This document shows, one piece after another, positions 1 through 10,255 of a stretch of DNA of 64,000 nt. Source of the DNA: Psychrobacter sp. NG254 (GTDB lineage Bacteria; Pseudomonadota; Gammaproteobacteria; Pseudomonadales; Moraxellaceae); NCBI RefSeq assembly GCF_015277735.1, contig NZ_JADHDA010000006.1:108689-172688 (forward strand), written 5' to 3'. A program made the position numbers and the translations under genes. Position 1 is the stretch's first letter. Each line of letters begins with the position of its first letter. The notes under the pieces are model-generated. The model was not told the origin of the DNA. It was given only the letters and a program-made list of their open reading frames with translations, and did not search any database.

Positions 1-920
1 CCGCCCATAATCGCAAAAGCAATCTCTTGGCGTGTCATCACGGCAATCGTTCCTAACATTGCACCCAGTGCTAAGGCGCCTACATCACCCATAAATACTT
101 GAGCAGGATGCGCATTGAACCACAAGAAACCAAGACCGGCGCCGACCATCGAGCCACAGACGATAATGACTTCAGAGTTATAGGCGATATAAGGCACATG
201 CAAATAGTCTGCGAAACGTACGTCACCTGAGACGTAAGCCATCGCACCTAAACCTGCGGCCACTAAGACCACGGGCAGTATCGCCAAACCGTCCAGACCA
301 TCGGTCAAATTGACCGCGTTAGACGCACCGTTAATCACAAAATATGTAAAAATAATAAACCCAATGCCAAATGGTACTGCCGAAAACGGAATCATCCAGT
401 CTTTAAATATCGGTAGTAACAGATCTTGCATCTCACGCGTGGTGTTGACGTCTGGCTGTAACGTGGCAATGTAATACAGAGACACCCCAACGAACAACGC
501 ACCCATCGATAGCCAAAAATACTTTTTGCGCGCAATCAGGCCTTTTGGGTCCTTATATTTAATCTTTAGCCAATCATCAGCCCAGCCTACTGCCCCAAAA
601 ATAACCATGACAACAAGTAAAATCCAGACATAAGGATTGTTCAGACGGGCCCACAATAGCGTCGATATCCCAATGGCACTGAGAATCAGCACACCGCCCA
701 TGGTTGGTGTGCCCGTTTTGGCCAAATGTGACTGTGGCCCATCATTACGAATCGCTTGACCGTACTTGAGCGAACGCAGATGTCGAATGACAGGTCCACC
801 CAAAGCCATACTAAATGCAAGGGCTGTAACAACCGCGAGCAGTGCTCGTAGCGTCAACGAAGAAACCGCAGAAAACGGCGAGTAATACTGGCCAAGCCAG
901 CCGAACAACCAAACTAACAC
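1..920 (-). CDS. mraY: Phospho-N-acetylmuramoyl-pentapeptide transferase MraY (partial, C-terminus beyond the window)
   Basis: Integral-membrane enzyme that transfers phospho-MurNAc-pentapeptide from UDP to undecaprenyl phosphate, giving lipid I. About 306 codons are present of a family length near 370; the C-terminal part lies beyond base 1. The translation shows the family signatures: [10 protein letters not shown], the Asp-rich [23 protein letters not shown] and [11 protein letters not shown], separated by hydrophobic helices. The start is taken as GTG at 920, because its Shine-Dalgarno-like GGAG lies in the last codons of murF, whose stop is only three bases away. It is the last visible gene of the rsmH-ftsL-ftsI-murE-murF-mraY run and probably translationally coupled to murF. 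Identification is very secure; only the start codon is uncertain. Confidence 0.95.
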   Translation of the reverse strand, partial: MLVWLFGWLGQYYSPFSAVSSLTLRALLAVVTALAFSMALGGPVIRHLRSLKYGQAIRNDGPQSHLAKTGTPTMGGVLILSAIGISTLLWARLNNPYVWILLVVMVIFGAVGWADDWLKIKYKDPKGLIARKKYFWLSMGALFVGVSLYYIATLQPDVNTTREMQDLLLPIFKDWMIPFSAVPFGIGFIIFTYFVINGASNAVNLTDGLDGLAILPVVLVAAGLGAMAYVSGDVRFADYLHVPYIAYNSEVIIVCGSMVGAGLGFLWFNAHPAQVFMGDVGALALGAMLGTIAVMTRQEIAFAIMG

Positions 921-923
921 CGC

Positions 924-2375
924 CTACTCCTTTACTAGCGCATGAATAAGTGTTTCCATTTCCATGGAACGAGAGCCTTTGAACAATACCGTACAAGGCT
1001 TGGCTTGTTGCACTTGCAAATATGACTGCAAGTACGCTAACAGGCTGTCTTTATCTGCGAAGGCATGAGCGCTGATACCAGAAATCTCTTTTGCGCCTGC
1101 CACGGTATAAGGGGCAAATTCACCCACACAGAGCAGTACATTGACACCAGTAGTCGCGATAGCGCGGCCCAAGCTCTGATGCTCACTGACGGCCGCTTCT
1201 CCTAGCTCAAAGATATCACCTAGTACCATGACTTGCGTACCCGTTTGCGCCGCCAAGACTTTGGCGGCAGCGCGTACTGAATGTGGGTTGGCATTATAAG
1301 TATCGTCAATGAGTCGATGCATACCTAGTATTTGGCTATTCAAACGACCTTTGGCTGGACGTGCGTTTTCAAGTCCAATGACAATGTCGCTCACAGCAAT
1401 ATCTAGCGCAAATGCACAGGCAGCAGCGGCCAGAGCATTATTGACATTGTGCTCGCCCGCTAATGGCAGGCTGATATCATGAACCTGATTGCCAATATGC
1501 AGCTTAAACTCGCTACGCTCAGGCTCGACATCTAAGTGGCTGGCACTCACATCAGTGCTACCAAATCCAATCACATGTGAGGTATGCTGTTCGGCAATGC
1601 GGCGTAGCTCATTGGTAAAATCATCCTTATCAGGCACGATCGCACATTGGGCGTCAGTCAAAGTATGATAAATCTCAGCCTTGGTCTGACAAATGCCCTC
1701 ACGACTACCAAACTCACCTAGATGCGCGGTACCGATATTTAAGATACAGGCCACATCAGGTCGGACAATCTCAGTCGTATAAGCAATCTCGCCAATATGG
1801 TTGGCACCCAACTCTAAGATGGCATAGCGATGATGATCGGACAACTCAAGCAACATCATTGGCACACCCAAATCGTTGTTTAGGTTGCCACGAGTAATTA
1901 GTGTTGGTGCCAGTCTACCAAAAATACTACCTAGCATTTCTTTGCAGGTCGTCTTGCCGCTAGAGCCAGTAATGGCAATCACAGTCAAGTCTTTATGCTG
2001 CTGACGACGATAAGACGCCAATTGACCTAACGCCAGACGAGTGTCACTAACCACCAGCTGCGCAATATCATTTGCCTCCGCTGTGGAAATAGGACGAGAG
2101 ACGATTGCAGCGACAGCACCTTTATCTATAGCAGTCGCGATATAATCGTGACCGTCAAAATTATCACCCGTTAATGCCAAAAATATGTCACCTGGCTTAA
2201 TAGTGCGAGTATCAGTGGCAATACGTTTGCTGCTTAGCGCATCATCCGCAAATGCAGTCTCTGTCTGCGGTAGCTGCCAATGACCATCGAGCGACGCGGT
2301 CGCTGCAAGCAGATTGTCTATTTGCCAGACATAGAGCCCTTGCGACTGGATAGAATTATCGTTGTCGGCTGTCAT
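924..2375 (-). CDS. murF: UDP-N-acetylmuramoyl-tripeptide--D-alanyl-D-alanine ligase
   Basis: Cytoplasmic Mur ligase that adds D-Ala-D-Ala to UDP-MurNAc-tripeptide, making the pentapeptide precursor used by MraY. The 483-residue product has the Mur ligase order: an N-terminal substrate domain with DTRTIKPGDIFLAL near residue 55, the ATP-binding loop TGSSGKTT at about 136-143, the central-domain motif LELGANHIGEI, and the C-terminal domain beginning near DDTYNANP. Length is close to the family norm of about 450-480. It lies 83 bases after murE and 3 bases before mraY on the same strand, as expected of a division and cell-wall operon. Confidence 0.96.
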   Translation of the reverse strand: MTADNDNSIQSQGLYVWQIDNLLAATASLDGHWQLPQTETAFADDALSSKRIATDTRTIKPGDIFLALTGDNFDGHDYIATAIDKGAVAAIVSRPISTAEANDIAQLVVSDTRLALGQLASYRRQQHKDLTVIAITGSSGKTTCKEMLGSIFGRLAPTLITRGNLNNDLGVPMMLLELSDHHRYAILELGANHIGEIAYTTEIVRPDVACILNIGTAHLGEFGSREGICQTKAEIYHTLTDAQCAIVPDKDDFTNELRRIAEQHTSHVIGFGSTDVSASHLDVEPERSEFKLHIGNQVHDISLPLAGEHNVNNALAAAACAFALDIAVSDIVIGLENARPAKGRLNSQILGMHRLIDDTYNANPHSVRAAAKVLAAQTGTQVMVLGDIFELGEAAVSEHQSLGRAIATTGVNVLLCVGEFAPYTVAGAKEISGISAHAFADKDSLLAYLQSYLQVQQAKPCTVLFKGSRSMEMETLIHALVKE

Positions 2376-2458
2376 AATGATTACCTTATATGATGACTTA
2401 ATTTTTATAGTTAACGATTTTTTTGATTATACGCACAGCAAAAGCCTGCGAATGATAT

Positions 2459-4144
2459 TTATATACGGCCCACTTGCGCTAATGCCTGCTCTAAAACAAC
2501 ACTGTCATCAAAATCATAACGAACGTGATTGATCTCTTGATAGGTCTCGTGACCCTTACCTGCGATCACGACGATATCATTCGGACTGGCATGAGCCACT
2601 GCATACTCAATCGCTTTTTGGCGGGCAGGCTCGATATGAGTGCGTTGATATTGCTCTTTACTCATTCCAGCCTGCATGTCTTGCAATATCACATTGGGGT
2701 CTTCAGTACGTGGGTTGTCAGCTGTTAGAATAACTTGATCAGCACCTGCTAGCCCTGCTTGCGCCATTAATGGGCGTTTGCCTGTATCGCGATCACCACC
2801 GCAACCGAACACTGCCCACAGCTGACCATCACAATGGGTTTTTAGGCTCGCCAGTACTTGACTGAGAGCATCTGGGGTATGGGCATAATCAACGATGAAA
2901 CAGCCATCATTGGATGGTACACGCTGCATACGCCCGACCGCACCTTGTAGGTGCGGGACAGCGCGCATAATCTGCGCCATATCGATATCATTGGTATTGG
3001 CATCAAGCGCTACTGCCGCAGCGATAGCCGCAAGCAGATTGGCAACGTTAAAGCGTCCTAACAGTGGGCTGACAATATCAACGGTGTCAGTCTGTCCATC
3101 ACCAAAGTCAGTACGTAGCGTGATTTTGACACCTTGTAAGCTTGGCATGATGTTCACTGCGCCAAAAGTGGCAAGTTTTGCAGGATCTAGGGTATAAGTC
3201 CAAACCGTTAAACCGCTAGCATTTGCCGTATCCAGCATAACCTGAGCATGCTCATCATCGATATTGATAATGGCATGAGTCAAATCTGGAAAATGTGCTT
3301 TATCAAATAGCTTGGCTTTGGCAGCCGCATATTCTGCCATATCAGCATGGTAGTCTAAATGGTCGCGGCTCAGATTGGTATATACCGCGACGGTGACTGG
3401 CATGCCTTGTAGTCGCTGCTGGTCTAACCCATGCGAGCTAGCTTCTAGTGCCAGTACTTCCGCACTTTCTGTACCCATTTGATACAAGAACTGCTGTACA
3501 GCTAAGGCATCTCCAGTGGTATGACTCGCCTGAACTAACGCACCGAGCCGACCGTTACCAGCCGTACCCATCACCGCACTACTTAAGCCTGTCAGTTGGG
3601 TCAACTGTGCGACTAATTGACTGATGGTGGTTTTGCCATTAGTACCTGTCACCGCTATGACCGCTGGCAAGGTGACTGGCTGCTGATACTGAAGCCGCGC
3701 TTGAACCAAGCTGCCCAAAAAATCACGCACATTGGGAACGTACAGGACAGGACACGGCAGATCGACGGACTTATTATCGGTCGCCTGCGTAGGTGATGAC
3801 GGCTCAATTGCTGTGCTAAATAACGAGCTAGGAGCTACTTCTGAGAGGATAAAGGCCGCATGTTTAGCCGCTTGTAATAGATAATCACGACTTTTTTGAG
3901 CATCTGAGGTTTGGCTTTTTAGAAGGACAAACACATCATTGGCTGATAATTGACGGCTGTCTAATCGAAACTGCTGAAAAGGAATATCGGCAATAGCGGT
4001 TGTTTGATTTGGATCTGCCTGAACCGTCTCTGCCATCATCGCTGTGAGTTGCTGTACTAGCCTACTGTGACGGTCAGCGCTGAGATTTATCAGCTGCTGT
4101 AAAGTGACAGTGGTATTGTCTGGCAATGAGGTCGGCATGGTCAT
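2459..4144 (-). CDS. murE: UDP-N-acetylmuramoyl-tripeptide synthetase (meso-diaminopimelate-adding)
   Basis: Cytoplasmic Mur ligase adding the third stem-peptide residue to UDP-MurNAc-L-Ala-D-Glu. The P-loop TGTNGKTT lies near residue 166, the SSHGL and NLSRDHLDYH central motifs follow, and DNPRTEDP near residue 476 is the diaminopimelate-recognition motif, so mDAP is the likely substrate. The start is put at ATG 4144, because AGGA lies 8 bases upstream; the frame can be extended to a TTG at 4150. At 561 residues it is about 65 longer than the E. coli enzyme, mostly through a longer N-terminus and a low-complexity Ser/Thr/Pro stretch near residues 105-130. Downstream of ftsI by 73 bases in the same operon. 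Confidence 0.95.
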   Translation of the reverse strand: MTMPTSLPDNTTVTLQQLINLSADRHSRLVQQLTAMMAETVQADPNQTTAIADIPFQQFRLDSRQLSANDVFVLLKSQTSDAQKSRDYLLQAAKHAAFILSEVAPSSLFSTAIEPSSPTQATDNKSVDLPCPVLYVPNVRDFLGSLVQARLQYQQPVTLPAVIAVTGTNGKTTISQLVAQLTQLTGLSSAVMGTAGNGRLGALVQASHTTGDALAVQQFLYQMGTESAEVLALEASSHGLDQQRLQGMPVTVAVYTNLSRDHLDYHADMAEYAAAKAKLFDKAHFPDLTHAIINIDDEHAQVMLDTANASGLTVWTYTLDPAKLATFGAVNIMPSLQGVKITLRTDFGDGQTDTVDIVSPLLGRFNVANLLAAIAAAVALDANTNDIDMAQIMRAVPHLQGAVGRMQRVPSNDGCFIVDYAHTPDALSQVLASLKTHCDGQLWAVFGCGGDRDTGKRPLMAQAGLAGADQVILTADNPRTEDPNVILQDMQAGMSKEQYQRTHIEPARQKAIEYAVAHASPNDIVVIAGKGHETYQEINHVRYDFDDSVVLEQALAQVGRI

Positions 4145-4217
4145 GGGCAAGTCCTAAACAGTTAAAACAATTTGGCTCTCAAAGAGCCAAAACTCGAAGT
4201 CAAAAGTAATCACACAC

Positions 4218-6308
4218 CTATTGCGGTTTGGTCTCTAATGGCTTATCCAAAGGCACATTGTACAATCGCAATGCTTCTTTCATCACATTATGGAATACTG
4301 GTGCGACCGTGAGACCAGCATAAATCTGACCACGCGGATCTTCAATAAGCATCACACCTACCAGTTTCGGATTGGACGCCGGTGCCATACCAGCAAAAAC
4401 ATTGCGATACTGATCGGTATAGTAGCCACCTTTTGGGTTGATACGGCGCGATGTACCTGTCTTACCTGCCACGCGATAACCATCAATAGCGGCATCTTTT
4501 GCCGTACCGCCAGGCTCCGTGACGCTCTCGAGCATCTGTACGATAGACATGGCTTTTTCGTGCGCCATGATACGTTTGCTTGGCTGCGATTTGTCACCCT
4601 TAATTAAGGTCAACGGATGCATCACACCGCCTGCTGCTAGTGCTGAATACGCCTGAGCCACTTGCGCGAGCGTTACTTGTAGACCATAGCCATAACTGAC
4701 TGTGGCACGGCGTGAGGTTTCTTTTTCTTTTGGTGTGACGATTAGGCCGCTGCCTTCACCTGGGAACTGCAAAGGGGTTTTTGAGCCAAAACCAAACTGC
4801 CTTTGCATATTACTAATAGCATCAGCTGGCAGTGATAGCGCAATCTTAGTAGAGGCAACGTTACTCGATTTCTGTAATAGCGTGGCCAGATTAATCATAC
4901 CCAGATTATTATGATCTCGAATGGTATAGCCGCGCACACGAATGGAGCCAGGATTGGTATCAATGAGAGTCGTCGGCGTATACTTACCAGAGTCTAAGGC
5001 GGCAGCAACGGTAAATGGCTTCATCACTGAACCCGGTTCAAAAACATCCAACAATGCACGGTTACGTTGGTTTTCACCGGTCATCTCATTGAGGTTGTTT
5101 GAATTAAATGCCGGCCACGTCGATAGCGCAAGAACTTCACCCGTTTGTACATCAACGATCATACCCGTTGACCAGCGTGCTTTTTGTAAGCGGCCTGCTT
5201 TTTCCAGCTCTTTATACAGCAGATACTGCAAGCGCGAATCAATCGTTAGGGCCACATCTTTGCCAGGTATTTCAGGCTTAATCTGCTTGATTTCTTTTAG
5301 ACTGTTTTGCTTGGCATCTTTTAGAACGAGTACCTTACCATCCTCACCTGCCAGCTCTTTTTCATACTGACGTTCAATGCCCGCACGTCCCTCATAGTTA
5401 CCTTCAGGATCTTTGGAGTTTTGACCCATAAACCCTAGCAACTGTGCGTTGGACTGTGGCTGCGGATAGTAGCGCTGAAAGAAGTTTTTTTCATTGACAC
5501 CAGGAAAATCAAGCGAGCTGACGCTCTGAGCAATCTCGGGAGTCACTTTATTTAGCAGGGGCAGATAATGCGATCCTGCACCAGATGGTAGCGCGGCTTT
5601 AACCGCCTTTTCATCCGTCACATCAATACTGTCATCGATGGCGGTGACTTTTTTTAACTCATCGACTGAGATATTAGCCGCAGCCGCAAGCGTCGTCAGA
5701 TCCATATTATCTAAGCGTTTTTGCATACGCGCTTGTAACTGCGGACTGCTAGGATTGGTCAGGATAATGCGTTTTAGCTCGTAGTATTCACGCGAGTAGT
5801 CGTGCGGACTAAAGGATACAGTCGCAAGCGGGGCACTGACCGCGAGTGGCAAATTATTGCGATCGGTAATCATACCGCGATAGGATTTTTGCGTGCGCTC
5901 GCTGGTAATGAGCTCATTACCTTTGTCTTGATAAAACTGCGCGTTGGCCACTTGAATATAATAAGCACGGCCAATCAACAGCGCCAATACAACCAGTGCC
6001 AGTCCCCAAACCATACGAAAACGGTTTTTGTCTTGCTCAAACCCACCAAGAGTAGAAGCGCCTGAGGCCTTACTAGAAAAAACCATTTTACTTTTTCGGT
6101 TTTTTACACTGGTGTAAGCGCCTTGGACATCGGTTTTTTTAATACGACCAAACAGTTTGGCTTTGCGATCACTAGCGGCTTTGTTAGGTTTATCGCTCGT
6201 TTGCCCAGATTTGGCAGCACTGGCACGGCGCAGAGGCTTAGTTACCTTGCCACTAGCGGGTTTTTTATTGGTATTTTTTGCGGTGGATTTGGGTTTTTTA
6301 TCACTCAT
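4218..6308 (-). CDS. ftsI: Septal peptidoglycan transpeptidase FtsI (penicillin-binding protein 3)
   Basis: Class B penicillin-binding protein that cross-links septal peptidoglycan in the divisome. A single membrane helix lies near residues 98-118. The PBP dimerisation domain follows, then the transpeptidase domain with the three active-site motifs: SVMK (Ser427, Lys430), SSN (481-483) and KTGT (616-619). The 696-residue product is about 100 longer than E. coli FtsI; the excess is a Lys/Ser/Thr-rich cytoplasmic tail before the helix. Its ATG shares ATGA with the ftsL stop, so translation is probably coupled. Confidence 0.96.
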   Translation of the reverse strand: MSDKKPKSTAKNTNKKPASGKVTKPLRRASAAKSGQTSDKPNKAASDRKAKLFGRIKKTDVQGAYTSVKNRKSKMVFSSKASGASTLGGFEQDKNRFRMVWGLALVVLALLIGRAYYIQVANAQFYQDKGNELITSERTQKSYRGMITDRNNLPLAVSAPLATVSFSPHDYSREYYELKRIILTNPSSPQLQARMQKRLDNMDLTTLAAAANISVDELKKVTAIDDSIDVTDEKAVKAALPSGAGSHYLPLLNKVTPEIAQSVSSLDFPGVNEKNFFQRYYPQPQSNAQLLGFMGQNSKDPEGNYEGRAGIERQYEKELAGEDGKVLVLKDAKQNSLKEIKQIKPEIPGKDVALTIDSRLQYLLYKELEKAGRLQKARWSTGMIVDVQTGEVLALSTWPAFNSNNLNEMTGENQRNRALLDVFEPGSVMKPFTVAAALDSGKYTPTTLIDTNPGSIRVRGYTIRDHNNLGMINLATLLQKSSNVASTKIALSLPADAISNMQRQFGFGSKTPLQFPGEGSGLIVTPKEKETSRRATVSYGYGLQVTLAQVAQAYSALAAGGVMHPLTLIKGDKSQPSKRIMAHEKAMSIVQMLESVTEPGGTAKDAAIDGYRVAGKTGTSRRINPKGGYYTDQYRNVFAGMAPASNPKLVGVMLIEDPRGQIYAGLTVAPVFHNVMKEALRLYNVPLDKPLETKPQ

Positions 6309-6802
6309 TGTCCTGCCTCCACTGCCGCTGTGTCAGTGGCAGGCTCCTCAGGAGAGATGTCAGTAGAGGCGCGTGGTCCGATGACCTCAGAGGCATCCTC
6401 ATCAGAGTCCTCAGAAACCACGGGCACTAAAGCGGTCGCCACACCAGGCTGAATAATCAACTTGTCTTTGAGTGTTGGCGAATACATACCCAATTCAGAA
6501 ACCGCACGACTGGCGATTTGCGGGGTGGCACTAAAAGTCTGCTGCTCAATCAATAGGCGCTGGTGCTCAACTTGTAGCTTACGCTCTTGTTTTTTCATGT
6601 CTTGCAAGGTTTTATAGTCCTGATGATATTGCTGAACTTCTTCGGCAGTTTTGATACCGCTCCATACGATCGCAGCTGCCAGTAACACCAGCACCGCCAC
6701 ATAGATACTCACCACATTAAAACGGCGCACGAATAGCTCGCCGATATCGGTGTTGTAGGCTGCGGCAGCGCGGCGGTTTGCAGGTTTGTCAGATATTGCC
6801 AT
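6305..6802 (-). CDS. ftsL: Cell division protein FtsL
   Basis: Small bitopic divisome protein that, with FtsB and FtsQ, recruits and activates FtsW-FtsI. The call rests on its place between rsmH and ftsI, a membrane helix near residues 29-49 (VSIYVAVLVLLAAAIVW) and a following heptad-rich coiled coil (QQYHQDYKTLQDMKKQERK...). ATG 6802 is preferred over an in-frame extension to 6901, because the extension has no FtsL features and the N-terminus then has usual FtsL proportions. The 165-residue product ends in an acidic, Ser/Thr/Pro-rich tail of about 40 residues not seen in E. coli FtsL. Overlaps ftsI by 4 bases. Confidence 0.88.
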   Translation of the reverse strand: MAISDKPANRRAAAAYNTDIGELFVRRFNVVSIYVAVLVLLAAAIVWSGIKTAEEVQQYHQDYKTLQDMKKQERKLQVEHQRLLIEQQTFSATPQIASRAVSELGMYSPTLKDKLIIQPGVATALVPVVSEDSDEDASEVIGPRASTDISPEEPATDTAAVEAGQ

Positions 6803-7148
6803 GACGATCTCAAAAATGAACGTAAACGATAAAGTAGATACTGGTTTGTGAACAACGAACGTATCATTGCCCAGCAGTACCATCGATAAAAATAAAACCA
6901 AATCTACTGCTTGGCAGCATGAAACAAGTCATCACGTCGCTTAAGCTTATATGACAACAGGCGCTTAAAAAGTGATTGATTTATTAGTCCATCGCCTGTC
7001 ACACAACCAAAAATCAATTGCTGAGACTATCAGACAATATTTACAGCTTTTTAACAGTGGCGTAGCGATTAAGACATTTGCACACCATTTAGACAGACAA
7101 TAGCAACCCTACACCCTTTGCACAGTTTCTATAGCTCACGCGATGTAG
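6803..7148. other. 346-base gap between rsmH and ftsL
   Basis: No ORF with plausible coding character lies here. In most relatives rsmH and ftsL are adjacent or overlap. A gap of this size within the cluster suggests a separate promoter for ftsL-ftsI-mur genes. I could not pick out a convincing -35/-10 pair or a terminator by eye. Confidence 0.5.
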
Positions 7149-8261
7149 CTAGAGCCTACTTTTTTCAGCCTGTTCGTACACTATATCGGTACGTGTGGCC
7201 ATACGTAGCCATGCACTGCGCGAGCGTGGGTTATGACTGGTTTCAGCTTTGCTTGGGCCAACACGCTTTGGCTTACTGAAGTAGCGTGGACGATTGGGCG
7301 GCATCGGCAGGTTCTCGTCTTCTGGATACTGCCCTTTACTATGACGCTGCAAAAACTGCTTGATACGGCGGTCTTCTAATGAGTGAAAACTAATGACAGC
7401 CAATTGCCCACCTGATTTCAAAATCGGGATACTTTGCTCTAAAAAGGCATCGACATCGCCAAGCTCATTATTAATAAAAATCCGCATGGCCTGAAAGCTC
7501 TGAGTCGCCGGATGCTTGCCGCGCTGCCAGTTAGGATGCGCAACTTTGATCACTTCTGCCAACTCAAGCGTGGACTCAAAGCTGTCCATTTGCTTAATCG
7601 CACGTGCAATACGGCGGCTATGACGCTCTTCGCCAAAGTCATAAAGCACATTAGCCAACGTTTCATCATCGACTTTTTCAAGCCACTGGGCGACCGACTG
7701 CCCACGGCTGGTGTCCATACGCATATCAACCGCACCATCACGCATGAAGCTAAAGCCGCGACTGCCATCATCAATCTGAGGGGATGAAATACCCAAATCT
7801 GCCATCAAGCCATCTACTTGCACGATACCCATGGCTGCTAAGCTGTCCGTCAACGTCGCAAAGCTGTCATGAACCACTGTTACGCGGCTATCAGTACTTG
7901 CCAACGCTTGAGCCACGCTAATGGCTGTCGGGTCTTTATCAAAGACAATCAACTGCGCATCATCGGCCAGTTGACTCAATAGTAGCCTGCTATGACCACC
8001 GCGCCCAAAGGTTGCATCAACGTAGATGCCACTTACCTTCAAGCTATTCTGGTCGTCATTGCTTTGATTGACACTGTTTTGATCATCATTGCCTGTTTGC
8101 TTCGGCAAAGACTTGACACCCAATACGGCGGCGACTGTTTCTGGTAGAAGTACGGCATCATGAACAAAACTTAATTCGTCAGAGTGGGTATCGTCAGCAG
8201 TTTCAGGATGATTTACGTTAGATAGTGGCGTATTTTCTGGCTTATTATTTAATAGTGACAC
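7149..8261 (-). CDS. rsmH: 16S rRNA (cytosine(1402)-N(4))-methyltransferase RsmH (MraW)
   Basis: SAM-dependent methyltransferase modifying C1402 in the decoding centre of 16S rRNA. Family motifs are clear: HDAVLLPETVAAV near residue 33, the SAM-binding DATFGRGGHSRLLL, DLGISSPQID, GFSFMRDGAVDMRMD and the C-terminal LAVISFHSLEDRRIKQF. At 370 residues it is about 55 longer than the E. coli protein, from an N-terminal extension and a short Asn/Gln/Asp-rich insert (DDQNSVNQSNDDQNS). The only suitable start is GTG at 8261. First gene of the division cluster; no mraZ lies upstream, where gltX is divergent. Confidence 0.95.
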   Translation of the reverse strand: MSLLNNKPENTPLSNVNHPETADDTHSDELSFVHDAVLLPETVAAVLGVKSLPKQTGNDDQNSVNQSNDDQNSLKVSGIYVDATFGRGGHSRLLLSQLADDAQLIVFDKDPTAISVAQALASTDSRVTVVHDSFATLTDSLAAMGIVQVDGLMADLGISSPQIDDGSRGFSFMRDGAVDMRMDTSRGQSVAQWLEKVDDETLANVLYDFGEERHSRRIARAIKQMDSFESTLELAEVIKVAHPNWQRGKHPATQSFQAMRIFINNELGDVDAFLEQSIPILKSGGQLAVISFHSLEDRRIKQFLQRHSKGQYPEDENLPMPPNRPRYFSKPKRVGPSKAETSHNPRSRSAWLRMATRTDIVYEQAEKSRL

Positions 8262-8586
8262 AAACGACTCAGTAGATGGCGACCATATTGGCCAGTAATA
8301 GTAAAAAATCAGATGAAAATAAACAAGTTATGCCTTGCCTAGCATTATTATCGCAAGGATATATCTGTAGTCAAGCGCTAGAAGGGCTTTTCATTAAAAA
8401 TATCCCATCTCTCTGTTATACTAGCGCTATATTTTACGCTATTTTTATACTTTGACGACTATTGTTTCATCCGTATTTTTTAGGCAAATATTTCATCCAT
8501 ATTTGTCATTGCGATTTTTATTACCCTCTTTCACTGCTAAATTCACTAACCAACATATTCATTAACAAACGTATTTTGAGATTCCT
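8262..8586. promoter_or_regulatory. Divergent promoter region between rsmH and gltX
   Basis: 325 bases without a gene separate the two divergent starts. A candidate gltX -10 element TATACT is at 8417-8422, with TTAAAA at 8394-8399 as a weak -35 (17-base spacer). AT-rich CATCC/TTCAT repeats follow up to the gltX start. No mraZ-type direct repeat boxes were seen. Confidence 0.35.
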
Positions 8587-10113
8587 ATGACCCAAACATC
8601 GACCCAAGCACCAACGCGCCCTGTCCGTACTCGTATCGCACCTTCACCCACTGGCTTTCCTCATGTAGGAACGGCTTATATCGCCCTATTTAACTTGGCC
8701 TTTGCTCAAGCGCATGGTGGCGAGTTTATTTTGCGTATCGAAGACACTGACCAAACGCGCTCAACTGAGCAATCTGAACAGATGATTTTGGATGCACTAC
8801 GTTGGGTCGGTCTAGATTGGAGCGAGGGTCCAGATATCGGTGGTCCTCACGCCCCTTATCGTCAGAGCGAGCGTAGCGATATTTATACCAAACACGCCGA
8901 GATGCTAATAGAAAAAGACCATGCGTTTCGCTGTTTTTGTACCAGTGAAGATCTAGACACCATGCGTGCTGAGCAAATGGCCAATGGTGAGACGCCACGT
9001 TATGACGGTCGCTGTGCACATTTAAGCTCTGAGAAGACTCTTGGACTTCTTACAGCAGGCATGCCTCACGTAATTCGTATGCGTGTACCCACTGAAGGCA
9101 TCTGCCAAGTACATGACATGCTGCGCGGTACCGTTGAGATTCCTTGGACCCAAGTCGACATGCAAGTGCTGCTAAAAACAGACGGCATGCCAACATACCA
9201 TTTAGCCAATGTCGTCGATGATCACTTGATGGATATCAGTCATGTGATGCGCGGTGAAGAATGGCTGAACTCTGCGCCTAAGCATCAGTTGCTTTATGAA
9301 TATTTTGGTTGGGAGATGCCAGTACTTTGCCACATGCCATTACTGCGTAACCCAGACAAATCAAAACTGTCTAAGCGTAAAAATCCAACCTCTATTACCT
9401 ACTATCGTGATGCGGGCGTGCTACCTGAAGCGTTGCTCAACTATCTCGGGCGTATGGGCTACTCAATGCCAAATGATGCTGAGCAGTTTACCTTAGAAGA
9501 AATGATTGCTAGCTTTGATATTCAGCGTGTGTCGCTTGGCGGCCCTATCTTTGATATCGAAAAACTTAACTGGCTAAACGCAGAATGGCTACGTGCGCTT
9601 ACCCCTGAAGAGCTAAAGAACAAAATCCTCGAGTGGGCAAGCAATAGCGACAAATTAACGGCTATCGCAGCAGCGATTCAGCCACGTATTGAGCTATTGT
9701 CTGATGCGGTGAACTGGAGTGGCTTCTACTTCCAGAACCTACCTGCTATCAATGCTGAGAGCTTTACGCATAAGTCGCTCACCCCTGAGCAAATTATTGA
9801 ATTGCTCCAACTGTCGTTATGGCAGTTAGAAGTCTTGCCAACGTGGTCAGAAGAAAATATCTACGCTACCTTAAAAGGCCTTGCTGCCCACCTCGATATT
9901 AAGATGCGTGACTTTATGGCGCCGTTCTTTATCGCTATCGCTGGTAGCACGTCATCAACGCCGGTCATGAACTCTATGGCGATTATCGGTGCTGATATGA
10001 CGCTAACTCGCTTGCGTCATGCGGTTGATGTACTGGGTGGCCTAGGTAAAAAGAAACTTAAAAAACTTGAGAAACAAGCGGCTGAGTTGCCAGACTTTTT
10101 GGCTGCTGAATAA
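8587..10113 (+). CDS. gltX: Glutamate--tRNA ligase
   Basis: Class I aminoacyl-tRNA synthetase charging tRNA-Glu in the cytoplasm. The Rossmann-fold signatures are present: the HIGH-type motif [10 protein letters not shown] at residues 19-28 and the KMSKS-type motif KLSKR at 260-264. Length (508) is typical of the bacterial enzyme, and the C-terminal anticodon-binding helical domain is complete. Followed by a strong hairpin terminator at 10157-10184, so it is probably a single-gene unit. A tRNA-Glu gene lies less than 1 kb downstream. Confidence 0.97.
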   Translation: MTQTSTQAPTRPVRTRIAPSPTGFPHVGTAYIALFNLAFAQAHGGEFILRIEDTDQTRSTEQSEQMILDALRWVGLDWSEGPDIGGPHAPYRQSERSDIYTKHAEMLIEKDHAFRCFCTSEDLDTMRAEQMANGETPRYDGRCAHLSSEKTLGLLTAGMPHVIRMRVPTEGICQVHDMLRGTVEIPWTQVDMQVLLKTDGMPTYHLANVVDDHLMDISHVMRGEEWLNSAPKHQLLYEYFGWEMPVLCHMPLLRNPDKSKLSKRKNPTSITYYRDAGVLPEALLNYLGRMGYSMPNDAEQFTLEEMIASFDIQRVSLGGPIFDIEKLNWLNAEWLRALTPEELKNKILEWASNSDKLTAIAAAIQPRIELLSDAVNWSGFYFQNLPAINAESFTHKSLTPEQIIELLQLSLWQLEVLPTWSEENIYATLKGLAAHLDIKMRDFMAPFFIAIAGSTSSTPVMNSMAIIGADMTLTRLRHAVDVLGGLGKKKLKKLEKQAAELPDFLAAE

Positions 10114-10156
10114 CTTATCTACTAAACAGTCGATTAGCTGAAATTTTTGAATGTAG

Positions 10157-10184
10157 AAGGGTCAGGCCAGTTCTGACCCTTTTT
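10157..10184 (+). terminator. Rho-independent terminator of gltX
   Basis: Perfect 9-bp stem AAGGGTCAG/CTGACCCTT around a short loop, followed by a T run, 44 bases after the gltX stop. Confidence 0.9.
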
Positions 10185-10255
10185 CGTTACTAATAGGTAT
10201 TACTACCCTTAGACTATTAAATATCCTTTATCAAACTTCTTCACTGGAAATAAAC

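Noticed and set aside
1..920. A short 61-codon frame 811-996 in the mraY start region
   Set aside because: Different frame from mraY, overlaps the mraY/murF junction, and shows no family similarity.
6803..6901. N-terminal extension of FtsL to 6901
   Set aside because: No ribosome site, and the added residues include a second hydrophobic stretch absent from FtsL; the start at 6802 gives a normal topology.
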